Below are positions 1 to 10,960 of a DNA stretch of 64,000 nucleotides, one piece after another (positions within the stretch are counted from its first letter, which is position 1; every line of letters begins with the position of its first letter). The stretch spans positions 230,723 to 294,722 of the forward strand of contig CACRXP010000426.1 of the NCBI GenBank assembly GCA_902702965.1, written 5' to 3'. A model generated the notes under the pieces. It did not search any database. It saw nothing but the letters and a program-made list of their open reading frames with translations, and was not told where the DNA came from. Source of the DNA: Spirometra erinaceieuropaei. Its lineage: Eukaryota; Platyhelminthes; Cestoda; Diphyllobothriidea; Diphyllobothriidae. A program made the translations under genes and the position numbers.

Positions 1-603
1 AAGCAAGGCATTTCACATCGTCCTGGCAACCGTGGATCTTCGAGGCCGGAGGTCGGCCATTAAATTCGATCTCATCCCTAACGACTTGACTCAGCCTCAC
101 CACCGGCTTACGGTGGGCGAGACTTTAAGGTTGAACGGCGGCGAATCTTGGTATCAACTTCGGGAAAATAGGACACTTGTCCCAAGGATTGAGTTACCAT
201 CTAATCTACTGCATCCCGCATTACACACTTTTAAAGGCGCCAGGAAAATCATTGGGTTTGCCCGCTACTTCCATACCGATGGGGGGTGTCAGAAAGGTTG
301 GATTGAACCCAAGACGATCGATTTTTGTTGAAAAAGTACACCCCACGCCCTAAGTACGATGGAAGTTCGACGATCGACAGCACGACACGTGATTGGATCC
401 CGGCTTCGACTGCAAACGCATGAACGGGTTGAGTTTTATGAACTAGACTACTAGAGGCTAGGGGTGGCATGTCTCGGGTCCACGACAGGATCTTGAATCT
501 CAAATTAACTCTAACCGCTGCGTATTCCCTTAAATCACATGCGTGTCCCTCCAATTAAGCGGAAACAACTGTCACGGAGGACAATTGGTGGGCGCATCGA
601 AAG
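1..603. other. No recognised feature
   Basis: Open frames up to about 100 codons exist on both strands, but none resembles a known protein. It may be intergenic or old repeat. Confidence 0.5.
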
Positions 604-617
604 TATATCAATTAGTG
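604..617. repeat. Target-site duplication of foldback A, left copy
   Basis: TATATCAATTAGTG, identical to 1378-1391. It marks the left border of the 760-bp foldback. Confidence 0.75.
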
Positions 618-1377
618 AAGAAGAAGATAAAAGACTCTCCGGAACAGGTTTATTTAACTGCTGACGTTTCAAAGAGCTGGGTCGGCTCTTCATTGTCAAA
701 GGGTAAAATGCGCTTAATCGATCAGAACTTTAACTTAAAGTGGCATCTTGTGTTGGTCGGCCTTCTGCTGATCGATTTTTCTCTCCTCTCGCTGCCTCAG
801 CCTCCCGGGAGATGGTGGACGGGCATCTTGCCTGTGTGCCTTGTGAGTCACCACTCCGTCACTTGCAAGCCTCCTGTGAATTCTGCTCTGGCAAGGGCGA
901 CTGTAGCCCGACTTGGCAGAAGAATGACAAAAGTGCTAATTCACGATTGTCACCAAAGACTAGAACGCTACAAGCTAGAGATTGACCACACCGGACTTAA
1001 GAAGGCCGTACGGAGATAGCCTGACGTTGAGTTTACTCGGTGAGGAAGAACAAGAACCGCCAGACCGACCGCCCGACAGAGGTTCACTCAGCTCTCCTCG
1101 ACGGAGTGGTGACTCACAAGGCACACAGGCAAGACGCCCGTCCACCATCTCCCGAGTCTGAGGCAGCGAGAGGAGAAAAAAATCGATCAGCATAAGGCCG
1201 ACCAACACAAGATGCCACTTTAAATTAAATTTCTGATCGATTAAGTGCATTTTACGCTTTGACAATGAAGAGCCGACCCAGCTCTTTGAAACGTCAGCAG
1301 TTAAATAAACCTGTTCCGGGGTGCCTATTATCTTCTTCAAATAATCTTCCCGGATCTCTCAACTTTGCCAATCTGAA
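618..1377. mobile_element. Foldback element A, 760 bp, flanked by 14-bp direct repeats
   Basis: Sequence from about 620-862 reappears inverted at about 1095-1345, with matching blocks such as CTGACGTTTCAAAGAGCTGG and GTCCACCATCTC on opposite strands. The unit would fold into a hairpin with arms of roughly 240 bp. It lies between two exact copies of TATATCAATTAGTG (604-617 and 1378-1391), which look like a target-site duplication. The open frames at 543-1019 (+) and 975-1340 (-) encode near-identical peptides only because they read the two arms. Each arm carries GAAACGTCAG followed by AAATAAA, a block also found in the PLE terminal repeats near 55.6 and 57.0 kb. I infer a retro-type insertion related to PLE terminal repeats. 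Confidence 0.75.
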
Positions 1378-1391
1378 TATATCAATTAGTG
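1378..1391. repeat. Target-site duplication of foldback A, right copy
   Basis: TATATCAATTAGTG, identical to 604-617. It marks the right border of the 760-bp foldback. Confidence 0.75.
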
Positions 1392-2430
1392 TTGGCGCGA
1401 TAATCGTAGGACACAAAGAGGCGACTAAGTACTGAGTAAGCAAACGGAAAGTGCTGCCCTCACAAAGCCAATGTCTTCACTTGGTGACGATGTACTTAAT
1501 GGAAGGACGCACCTGCTGAACAAGCCTAATTAGATTTACTTAGCGAAAAGATGACAGAAGAGTGCTTAGTAGAGTTAAAGGTGCCTTAGAATGCATGGTA
1601 GATATGTATTTGTATAGTGGCGAGGTGGAGGGAGGGTCCGCAGTGTGTGGTACGCGCGTCGGATGGAGGCTTTGTGCCACATCAGCCAGTACGCCCCTCC
1701 TTCACCACCAGCTGGCTCGATTCGGATTTATCGACGCCATATTAGACAGAGGAAAGATAATAAGGTTAAATCAGCTCGAACTCAGCGGTTTATATCCACA
1801 TTACCAATAGGCAAACGCGCCAACAACACGTATCTTGGAAGACTGCCGGGCAACCTCATGACGTAGTTTTGCTGGGCGCTTCTTGCCGGACTGCGCTCGC
1901 CCCTTCTACACGTGGCTTCCCTAACAACTCCCTCAAGGAAGGCATAGGAGACTTCCTTTCTGAAAGTCGATGAGTGCAGTAAGGAACCAGCGCATGCGTG
2001 GTACGCGCAGACATGGCTTCAGCTATGTCTATCTCCAGCCTTCTTCACTTTTTTCCTCCCAATACATCAGGAAAGGAAGACTGACCTGTGTTTCTCTGGC
2101 CTTAATTCATGTAACGCACAAGTCGGAACTGCGTCTTTGAACGAATAATGGTCCTCGTCGCATGAAGCAGACGAATTAGGACCAAAGAGGGAGCGACCAC
2201 TTCCTTTACCTGTAGTATGCGCAAAATAGGTGTCAAAACGCATGAAAACATCCCTTGAGGCTGGGTGGGTGTTGCGGTAAATGCGGTTCTGTCGGGAGCT
2301 TTCTCAACCTTCCATGACGACGGGGCACTCCTTCGCCCTCAGACATATACATCACATTAAATCCCCCCCCGCCGGTGGGGAGAGAATTTAAAAAGTTTGT
2401 CTGTTATAGTCGATTTGCAAAACACCGTTT
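1392..2430. other. No recognised feature
   Basis: Only short frames (82 codons or fewer) and no repeat shared with the rest of the window were seen. Confidence 0.5.
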
Positions 2431-2887
2431 CGGTAACAATCGGGAGATGGCACCCAAAAAATCCGCCTAACTAAAGCAGCCTGTCTTGCGGGACAGGCGG
2501 TAATAGGGGTCTTATGGTGGCTGGTCGGGATGTACCATACTAGTCAACGGAAAGCCTTATTTGAACAGGTGAATGATCGAATTTGGCTCGCTCTCCGTTC
2601 CGTTATTACAAAATGGGTCGCCAAAGGCAGTATAGTGGTAACAGTCGAGTGGAAGGCGTATAATCGTCTTCCCTCAGAAGGTTATCTACATTGCTCTGTT
2701 AACCACTCAAAGAACTTCAAGGACCCTATCACCAGACGGCACACCAATGCCACTGAGGCATACTGGAGTAGACTGAAAAGGAAACTCTACGAGGGGGGGG
2801 GCCTGTATGTGGTCGAGATGTGTGGGCTGTTAAAGGTTTTATTTCTAGGTAACGGATTTTTTGGGTGTCATCTCCCGATTGTTACCG
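2431..2887 (+). mobile_element. Internally deleted Merlin-superfamily DNA transposon
   Basis: A 35-bp terminal inverted repeat is seen at 2431-2465 and 2853-2887, matching at 34 of 35 positions (outer end CGGTAACAATCGGGAGATGG). It encloses a transposase C-terminal fragment of the IS1595/ISXO2 type, which defines the eukaryotic Merlin superfamily. The element is only 457 bp, so most of the transposase gene is missing and it cannot be autonomous. No 8-9 bp target duplication was recognisable: the flanks acaccgttt and gaaatccaa differ. The near-identical termini suggest a fairly recent, trans-mobilised copy. Confidence 0.8.
2530..2852 (+). pseudogene. Merlin (ISXO2-like) transposase, C-terminal remnant
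   Basis: The frame holds the end of a DDE transposase domain: KWVAKGSIVVTVEWKAYNRL (residues 29-47), then GYLHCSVNHSKNFKDPITRR and HTNATEAYWSRLKRKL. These correspond to the TDxWxxY block, the HxxVNHS block and the terminal IExxWxxxKR helix of the ISXO2/Merlin family. The second catalytic aspartate, expected in TDxW, is a valine here (V39), while the helix glutamate (E76) remains. The N-terminal part with the first catalytic aspartate is absent. The frame continues through the right inverted repeat into flanking DNA as far as 3045, but only the part before 2853 is transposase. The product would be inactive. Confidence 0.78.
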
Positions 2888-4225
2888 GAAATCCAAAATG
2901 TAACACTTTTGATAACTTTGTCCGACCACATGTCAAATCTCTCACTTTATCTGTGATTAATGTGTGCCCAGCGGGACAGTCTCAGGTTTCGGCTCCCAAC
3001 GCTGTGCGAACTGGCAACCTGCGGACTACTGCTGCTGCCGTATGATGCACGTCCACAGGCGGCCCCGACGGTGATGGTGGTGACGCGTCACCCAGCAGGC
3101 CAGTGCGACGACTGAGTGAAAATGTAAAACGACGGGCGCGTAAGAGAGGCAGGGGGGGGGGGTTGGAGAACAGTAACTTCGGCGCTCATCGCCAAATCCG
3201 GCCTGTTGGTTGGTCACCCTGTTCTGCCACTGGTTTGCACAAAAAAACCAAGATCCCACGGTCGGATGAAAATCGCCCTGCTCGACCAAATAATCAACCA
3301 ACAGCCGAACACTGGCCATTGACAGGTGGCTGAGAAACTGGGCGTGACAAAGGCTCTAGAGGCGGGACTTGGATACGACGGTAAGACGCGCTACGAGGGG
3401 GGAGGGAGAGGGATGACCATCGCTCAAACGAAGCCAGGAAACACAGATCGAAAGGGGAGGCGAAAAGAAAGGGATGCAGACTCTGCAGAGGGTACCTCCC
3501 CCAGATGGTTCTCCATTGCAACTTCGAATACTTACACTGGTCACTTAATCGCTTTTGAAAAAGAAATTAGCTCAGTGTGAATCTATAGGCTGCGTTTCCG
3601 CCGGTGAGTGTCCAGCACCATAATGGTGCATGCCCTGCAGATTTTCGAATGTAACAGCCCATTGTGGATTACAAAAAGATCGCAGGAAGAAGATTCGCCA
3701 ATCCTCCGCACATAAAATTCATTTTGTCACAATCACAGAGCCCTCTCTCAGTTTGGTGCGATTACTACAAAGGGAATGGTAAATTGACTCATTTGGTCTT
3801 ATAGTGCGCGCCACAGACCGAAATGCTTAGCGCGTGAAAGTACAGATATGCCCTCGCAGTCGCCTGCATCATGCAAATGCGCAGTGGTCGCCATAGCTAC
3901 ATGCCCATAACCCCAGAAAGACACAGACGTGCGGAGAGCTGTCCTACCATGACTAATCCAAGTTCTGATTGGTTTTGGTCATAGGTCTGGCTGAAACAGG
4001 AACAGGCAAGTCAAGGTGAACCGCCAATGCTAATTTTCCGCTCCCTTGCTCACGGAGAAGGCCTGAGATCACTAGACCTCCGTCACGTCATAAAAAAACT
4101 ACAAAGGACGGCGAGCGGAAATCAGACTACGGGACAGAGTACGATTCTCCTTTGGAGACAAACATCAGACCAGGCACGCTTATCCACACTTATAACCGGA
4201 TTATTTGTTTTATGCGCAAATTATG
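2888..4225. other. No recognised feature
   Basis: Contains a nine-G run near 3153 and several frames below 100 codons, none recognisable. Confidence 0.5.
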
Positions 4226-4482
4226 GGGGTCAGGCGTGGTTATGTAGCCGCACCTGAGGTAAACAAACTCCTGCCACCTGTAATACGGGACCGGTGATAA
4301 TAGGGGGTTTTTATGGGTGGGGCCGGGGGAACGCACAGGCGGCGAGGTCAAGTATATGTATGCAAAAGAAATGCCATTGGGAATGCCCGGTTGCACTTTG
4401 AGTGGTTGAAAAATAGTTACCCCAACCCTTAACTCTAACCCCTAACGCTAACCCTTAATCGCAGCCCTAGACCCTAACCTCG
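4226..4482. repeat. Rearranged piece of the telomere-like dispersed repeat
   Basis: GGTAAACAAACTCCTGCCAC with CTGTAATACGGGACC (4258-4293) matches the 3' part of the repeats at 10.5 and 23.5 kb. CCCTTAACTCTAACCCCTAA followed by further CCTAAC-like units lies at 4427-4482. The order differs from the two longer copies. Confidence 0.5.
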
Positions 4483-7095
4483 AAACATGCAACGCGAAAG
4501 TTAGAAGGAAACGGCAGGCCGAAAGTCAAGAAGGACCACCGGCATTGGGCCAAAAAAGATAGACAAGGCATCAAAGAAACAAGGCCACCAACAGAATCCA
4601 CACTGCAACGCACAGTAACACCACGCCAACGTAACCACACCAACTCAAAATAATTAAGTAGGTCAGCAGTATTGTGTCCATCAGATGCGACTACATAACC
4701 ACAGCTTACCATTATGCGGCGTAAGCCTCGGTAACCCCGTGCAAACAATATACTTACGAGCAGGGCAGCGTCCGTTGGCAAACCACCGATGAATGGAGGG
4801 CTTTCAAGTCGTAAAGTAGGAGAGTCTACATCATGACGTCTGCCACAGACGCAGTGGTATAGTGATAATCGTCTAAACGATCGTGTGATTTACTCCCTTT
4901 GAGTTCATCGTGAAGGTGATAATACTTGCAGGTTTCCAGGCAGGTGCAAAAGCACGAGATCGGTACTCTAGTTGGGCCTTGGCGGTTGGGTTCATTACCA
5001 TTTTACAGCCAAACGCACAATCCAGGAATGTGAGACTTGAGGGCAGTTTCCCAACAAACCGGCAAGACGTCCGGACAGCAGGCGATCGGGGAGACGGGAC
5101 ATGTCTGTCAGCCTTGCTGAAGGCTATCCAACATGCCGATGTTGCAGCCACCCTCAGTAAAAGATGATTGTGGACCTAGTTGGCTCTCAGGTTTGGTGAA
5201 AAATTAATCGCGGACCATGAGACAGTAATACTACAGACTTTGATAGGAACCGACCCAGCAGATAAGTTAAAAGGTCAGGAAGTGTGTCGGCAGTACAATA
5301 TGGAGAATGGCGGTCGCCATCCAATGAGGCTGCATTCGGCGTTTGGTGCAGTTCCGAAATCTTAAACTGGTGCGCTTGAGGTGTGGATGTAGACGTTCGT
5401 CTTAGAACCTGGCCAATGGAGAAAACCATCAATCCACCAAGACGTGCGCTGGAAACATGAACGAAGCGCTTATTTCGGTGAACACAGAGAAAGCGCCATC
5501 GATCCATATATCCATGTGGTGGATATATTTCGGGAGTTTCCTCGTCTACCATGCTTATATCGCCGAACGTGAAATCAGAGACAACAGTCCTCTCCGGAGA
5601 TCCGAATTTCCGATCCCCACCGGAATATACAGAACTAAGAAATTTCTGAAAAGGGGTACTTTGCACAGAAAGTGTGCTGAATTCTACGACCCAGGGTAAA
5701 ACCAGAGCGGTCCGCTAACGCTTACCGGATAACCCAGTCCATCAGGTAGTCGAGTGGAGTTGGTAAGACAACGCAGCCCTAGAGACAGAGAGGGGACGGC
5801 ATTGAAGGAATCACCATGCTCACAGGCCAGAACCGAGAGGTTAATGGCAGAAATGTGGCAATCTAGCAACAGGAAAACTGACTGATGCAGCTGTGATGTA
5901 AGACTGGCCTCCGTGCCAACAGCGCGAGACCGAGGACTGAGAACGTTGGCCGGCCAGATGACAAGAAACGACGTTCACGGCTGTCCATTGGGTTGGGCGA
6001 TGCAGTGACACGCGTGTATGTTTATTCCCACTTAAGAAGACTTGGGCAGTATGGACCTCGCTTCATTCATCACGCAAGTAAAGCGTTCCAATGGCGAGAT
6101 AAGGTCAAGGCGATCGAATATGCAGATGGAGAGTGTAGTTGCTGACAGGCCGTCGACACGTGCCACGCATGACATGGTCTTCAAGCATCCACGTCTGCCG
6201 GGTCTCGTGTCCCGGGTCTCATATCAGAGGATGCAATTGAGGCGTCATTAAGAGGGAGCCATTGCAGTCTATCCCAGTCCTCAGGGAGGTCTAATTATCC
6301 GGTATGCTATCAATCCGCTACTTTTGACGCATCCAGATAGGCTCAAGCACTTTAAATTTGCTACAGCAAGGAGTGCACTAAATTGCCACGAGGGTTGAAT
6401 CCCCAGGTGCGTCCTTACATTATTCTATCTCTCAGGCACCAGTGACTGGTTCGAGTTCGACGACCGACGGATGATAAAATAGGACACGGTGGCTGATGCG
6501 GCGCGAGCTCTCGTCCTACACGCGTCACAAGCATGCTCGGCAGTCGCAAGGTGTTTGTGCAGACTCGGTGCCGGCTAACTAACGCATGTTAGGAGCCAAT
6601 GTAGTCCCAGATTTGGTCTAACGCAAAAGCGGCACAGTCCATTCAGGGGGCGACCCATGAGACATACATGTTAAAGTGAACCTTGACCCGCACGCCGCCA
6701 AGACAGCGTTTAACAAGCGTACACGCATGACTGTACACGCATGTTGAAGGTAGGGAGGAGGGGCGGTGGGTAGGAACACAGTGACATTCACGGACGCAGT
6801 TAGACAACCCTGTGGATAAAATCAGTCAACCGTATGGGTGCTGGAGAGATTCAGTTACGCCAGTGGATACGTTATCCCTTGCTACGCTTGAATCGGACCC
6901 CAATACACGCAATATAATCTGTAGACTTGTTACCAGGCAGATTTTCGGGTAGAATGAAAAAATGCTGTCATAAACACCACTCAATAGTTATTTAAGCGGT
7001 TGCAAGTCTAAAGAAGTCATAGATAACGAAGTCAATTGCAAAATCGAATCCAAATTCTCTATGTTTGGCGACAGTGCTACGTCCGTTGACTATGA
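4483..7095. other. No recognised feature
   Basis: The longest open frame is 159 codons (5187-5666, minus), without recognisable motifs. A plus-strand series at 4910-5365 is open over some 150 codons with one break, and is also unassigned. Confidence 0.45.
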
Positions 7096-7320
7096 CCAGT
7101 GATGAGTCGTGAATAACTCGGCGCATCCACTTAGATGCCGCGAATAGAAATCACAGGGTGAAATGAAAGAGACGAAAGCCAATAAGAACAGGCTGACAAA
7201 CCGCGACTGCTTACTGGAACAAACACCAAGCAAGTATCGGTTTTTAATTGACAGATCTACTCTCCATCTGACGAAGACCTGGGTAACTGGCGTCAAAAAT
7301 TTGCAAAAAAAGTTTATGGC
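7096..7320 (+). repeat. Diverged single-arm copy of foldback B
   Basis: Aligns with 15776-16030: both share a GATGAxTC start, AGAGACGxAAGCCAAT, CGACxGCTTxCTGG, CAAACACCAA and then CTGACGA (7268-7274), followed by a GTC-AAAAATTT-AAAGTTT tail. Divergence is high, and the inverted second arm seen at 15.5 kb is missing here. Confidence 0.5.
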
Positions 7321-8584
7321 ACTATTAAATTATGCACGTTTTATCGTCTTTGCCTTGTTCAAAGTTCCTTTTCCCAAAGAGAATATTTGACTTCAACATA
7401 TATTTTAGGTTTTTTCTGTAACCCTTTGAAAACAGGTACTCTTAGGCCGGCTGTGTTTATTTTTCAAGCTTCGCCGATAAATAGGTGCTTCGAAGAACAA
7501 TAGTTTTGCGTGTACCTAGCAAAAACAGTTTTATACAAATCTCAAAGATGCTACGAAGGGACGACAACACCCAAAAAGTATACCTCGAAAAATCAATACG
7601 CTCTATGAACAGGTGTCAGGAAAATGCGTATATTAAAGTGGCTGTGTTTCAGTCAGTCTTGGTGAGTTAGAATAGGATGCGAGCTTCTAAAAATTCTTCG
7701 AAGATATAGAACTTGCAGATAGAGAGCCTTTTCAGAAGTGAGGTCAGCACAGCTGACTGAGAATGTCCACGTTCGAAAGTCAGAATGTCGGTTTGTGAAT
7801 TAACTCAAGGTGGTGATCCCTGATCACGTGCCCACATAACTCGGGAATTTTCATTTAAAACCACGTTTACGAATTCCATGGTTTATCGCACATACCGAAG
7901 AGACGCACTACATGGGATCCTTGGGAAAGCCATCTCTTTATGTCGATCTTTCAGGTCGAAAATCTGCTGGTCTGATTCATAAGTACTCATCCACATTGTG
8001 CGGTTGAGGTATTACAAGCTCAGACAACGGGGACTGGAGGCGACCAGTTCTGGATAAGTTTCCTACGTACTTCGAGGAAGACCTGAGTTTTTGGCCTGGA
8101 TCTATCGGCGCATAGGGCTTAAGTTCTAGACGTCGTGTTTCGTCCGCCGAGTTGAGAACCATTCAGTGTATCACTGGAATGATAGTTAACGGTCTGACCT
8201 GATGTTAGGACATAATATAGCTGTTCGCTATGCCCAAAAACTTCTGTCTAAAGCGCTGCCGACGGAACATACGTCCTCATGAGCGTTAGAATCAACTTAT
8301 AAGTTCTAGGATTGAATTTAGTTATGAGAGACAGTGGTACCGAGCCCTGCACTGTAATCTTATGTATCTGAGATCCAATAGTCCAAGAACGTTTGTTGAA
8401 GTAGGGACGTGCAGGAAAATTCATTCGTCATAAGAAAGGGCACTCTTACTGGTCGGAGAATCTAGGGGTAGTCCGCACAGCGTCTGTCTAACTTGTCCAA
8501 CTCCTATCGTGTTTCAATAAGATTCCGAGTTAAGATGGTAGAAAGTAGGCATGAGCATGTATAAACAAATCAAACACAACTCAC
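7321..8584. other. Presumed srGAP first intron, no other feature
   Basis: Starts (in minus-strand sense) at the GTGAGT donor at 8584. No second F-BAR exon could be found, so the intron probably continues past the window's left part and contains the Merlin and foldback copies. Confidence 0.45.
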
Positions 8585-9012
8585 TTTCCCGTCTCAGCGA
8601 GGTGCTTGTGCTTCAAACTGTTAGCCAACTTGGCCAAAGCATCCGAATAGTCCTGCTCCACGATGGCCCTGCGCCGGTAAAACTCCTGCAACTCTGCCAG
8701 CACTGTGGAGTCCACATCGAGCTTTGCGTCCAGACACTTGGACTGTTCTGTGAACTGGGCACGCAGCTCTGTAAGCACGCGATTGGTGCACACCAGGGGA
8801 GTCCGCGATGTGTGAAAGGCAAGAGCGGCATCGGCGGCAGCGAAACGGGAGGAGAATTCATCGGAGGCCACCGGCGAGTTGGTAGGGGAGGAGGGACGAG
8901 AAAAGAAGACGGGTGAGGAATGCTTCCGGGAGGAGGGAGAGGAGACGAAGTCGTCGGGCCAGCGCTTCTTTCGGAAGGAGAAAAAGTGTAGGAGGCCCTC
9001 TTCGGCGCTCAT
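8585..9012 (-). CDS. srGAP: srGAP-like protein, first coding exon (partial F-BAR domain)
   Basis: The exon encodes about 142 residues. Residues 79-142 (from LTELRAQFTEQSKCLDAKL on, with ELQEFYRRRAIVEQDYS and LAKLANSLKHKH) closely match the start of the F-BAR domain of SLIT-ROBO Rho GTPase-activating proteins, which bend membranes and regulate Rho-family GTPases at the cell cortex. Residues 1-75 form a serine- and proline-rich leader that vertebrate srGAPs lack, as far as I recall. The start ATG at 9012 follows an in-frame TAG six codons upstream (minus strand), which favours a true start. The frame runs into a splice-donor-like GTGAGT just after base 8585, so the TGA at 8583-8581 lies in the intron. 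No later srGAP exon (rest of F-BAR, RhoGAP, SH3) was found at lower coordinates, so the following intron must be long. It is the only convincing host coding sequence here. Family assignment is strong; the exact start is inferred. Confidence 0.8.
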
Positions 9013-10544
9013 GAGCTTAGTGCCTGTCTAGCAGGCTGTGCGGTTAGAATAGACCTTAAACTCAGGCAAACGCCGCATTGCACACAGCATCGTGAGATAC
9101 TAGGCACGCAGGCACACACACACACCCCGACTACGGCACCAAATGGGACGGGGAGAGGTGGCTGGTGACGGTGTGGGAGGTGAAATAAAGTGCAGTGCTG
9201 GTGGCGCTGGCGGCGCAGGTGGCTGATTGGCCAGCTAGGCTGTAATGTAGGTTTTCAAGCGAATCAGTAATGAGGAGGAGGAACGCGAGAGCAGAACCAC
9301 TCACAGAGCGCACACGCGACACAAGTCAATGGCGGTTGAGAAAAGCACTCACGAACCTGCAATACTACTCACTGCCGGCAGTAACATTAGTTTCTGGGAT
9401 AAATTATGTTGGAATAAACGTAGGCAGGTGTGGACGGGTTGAATGCGCGAAGGAAGGGCAGGGCATTCGAACAGCAGTTTAAGAAGCAGAAAACGAGATG
9501 GGAGGGCTTTAGGACTGGGGGTAGATGGCGTACATAGTTGAAGTCAAGGAGATGGAAAAATAGTGGAATAGAACGCTAAAGAGCGAATCACACCAAATGG
9601 CAACAAAGAGTAAGTTGACAGGCGCACGAGATGTGTCGCCCAAAATATCTCTCTCCGTCAACCTGTTGAATCTCCCTACTCACACAGAGACTCATCCATT
9701 ATTGGCACAACTCTTGTCCACCATCCACGGCCGGCTTTAGATGTACACATTGTCTCTCACAAAAACAACTAAGGTAATGAGTACTGTTCCGAGGTGATAT
9801 TTGATTGGCGGCAGGTGTATGACATTAACTTACGGGGCACTGGATTAAACCGTGGTCTGTAATTGATTTATCTAGGGTAAAATTGACAGTTGCACCGTTT
9901 ATATTATTCCCTCTGACTGCGCAAGGTCTCCACTTCTGCATGAAGGAACTGCGGGCTGGACTTTCGCATTTATGGTTCACAGGGCAGAAATGTGACGCAG
10001 CCCCAGAGTAATCAGCATGCCAGGATTATAAATGAACGAAAAACAGGTCATCTGCAAAGTCAGTCCTGGGACCTTCTGAAAGTGAAGACATAGAAAGCTC
10101 TCACAACCGAACGAATTTGCGAGCAGATATACTCACAGAGGGGCAGTCTTGCATGAACCTTGTGTGAAAGGACGGTAAAAAGCCTTATGCCTAATGTAAC
10201 GGATGCGTTTATCTCCCTTTGCGGTCATTGACGTAATTTTTTCGTTTCTGGGGCATTTTCCTACTGTGTGTGAATCACCCACGCGACAGGTCGTATCGTA
10301 ACGGTCATAAATTAAATGGGAGAAATGGCTGACAAAATAAAGGGAGCGTCATCCGATCACCTCATAAAACTGTGAGTACAACTGCAGGCCCTCAAAAGAT
10401 CATCCAGAACATGCCAACTTTAGTGAAAAGGGAAACGAGTGTCAATCTTCGGGCACGCTGGAGAGTAAGCGAGTAATTTTGACGGCTTTGTCAGGCAAGC
10501 CTTCGTATATTCGCATTGGTATCACGGGTAGATCGCATTTGGTA
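9013..10544. other. Region upstream of the srGAP exon, no motif assigned
   Basis: On the minus strand this precedes the srGAP start, so it may hold 5' UTR or promoter sequence. I saw no convincing TATA box or further exon. Confidence 0.35.
9111..9127. repeat. Short (CA)n microsatellite upstream of the srGAP exon
   Basis: About eight CA units roughly 100 bp upstream of the srGAP start on the minus strand, where the complement is (TG)n. Confidence 0.7.
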
Positions 10545-10960
10545 GACAGGAATGGGGAAGCGGACGGCGATCTTAGCCCTAATCCCAACATTAACCCTAA
10601 CCTTAACCTCAACCTTAAACGTTACCCGTTAACCCTAACAGCAACCCTAACCCTAACCGAAATCGCAAAAGTAACCGTAGCCCTTAGACATAGCCGTAAC
10701 TGGAAAACCTAACCGTAATACTGGAACCTAGTCGTACGCTCAAACCCCAACCGTAACCCGAAAACCTACGCCTACAGTCATAACCCTAACCTGAAAATCG
10801 GAAACCGTTAACCGGTATCCTAATCCTAACCTCAAACGTAAAACGGAAGCCAAATGGGTCAGATGTGATTATGGAGCCCCAGTAAACAAACCCCCCGCCA
10901 CCTGCAAAGCGGGGCCTGGCTACCAACTGCGATCTAGCCGGTATCAATAAAAAGACCGGC
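10545..10960 (+). repeat. Dispersed repeat with degenerate telomere-like array, copy 1
   Basis: About 250 bp of irregular CCTAAC/CCGTAAC hexamers (ACCCTAACCCTAACC appears intact near 10640) is followed by GGTCAGATGTG, TTATGGAGCCCCAGTAAAC, a short C run and TGGCTACCAACTGCGATCTAG. The same order of diverged hexamers and the same flanks recur at 23.5 kb. It is therefore one dispersed repeat that carries the array, and not a chance interstitial telomere. Confidence 0.7.

Noticed and set aside
543..1340. Two open frames with near-identical peptides on opposite strands
   Set aside because: They are the same inverted-repeat arm read twice; the resemblance is a by-product of foldback A.
5187..5666. 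159-codon minus-strand open frame, the longest outside mobile elements after the Merlin and PLE frames
   Set aside because: The composition is ordinary but no motif is recognisable, and a competing plus-strand frame overlaps it. Not enough to call a gene.
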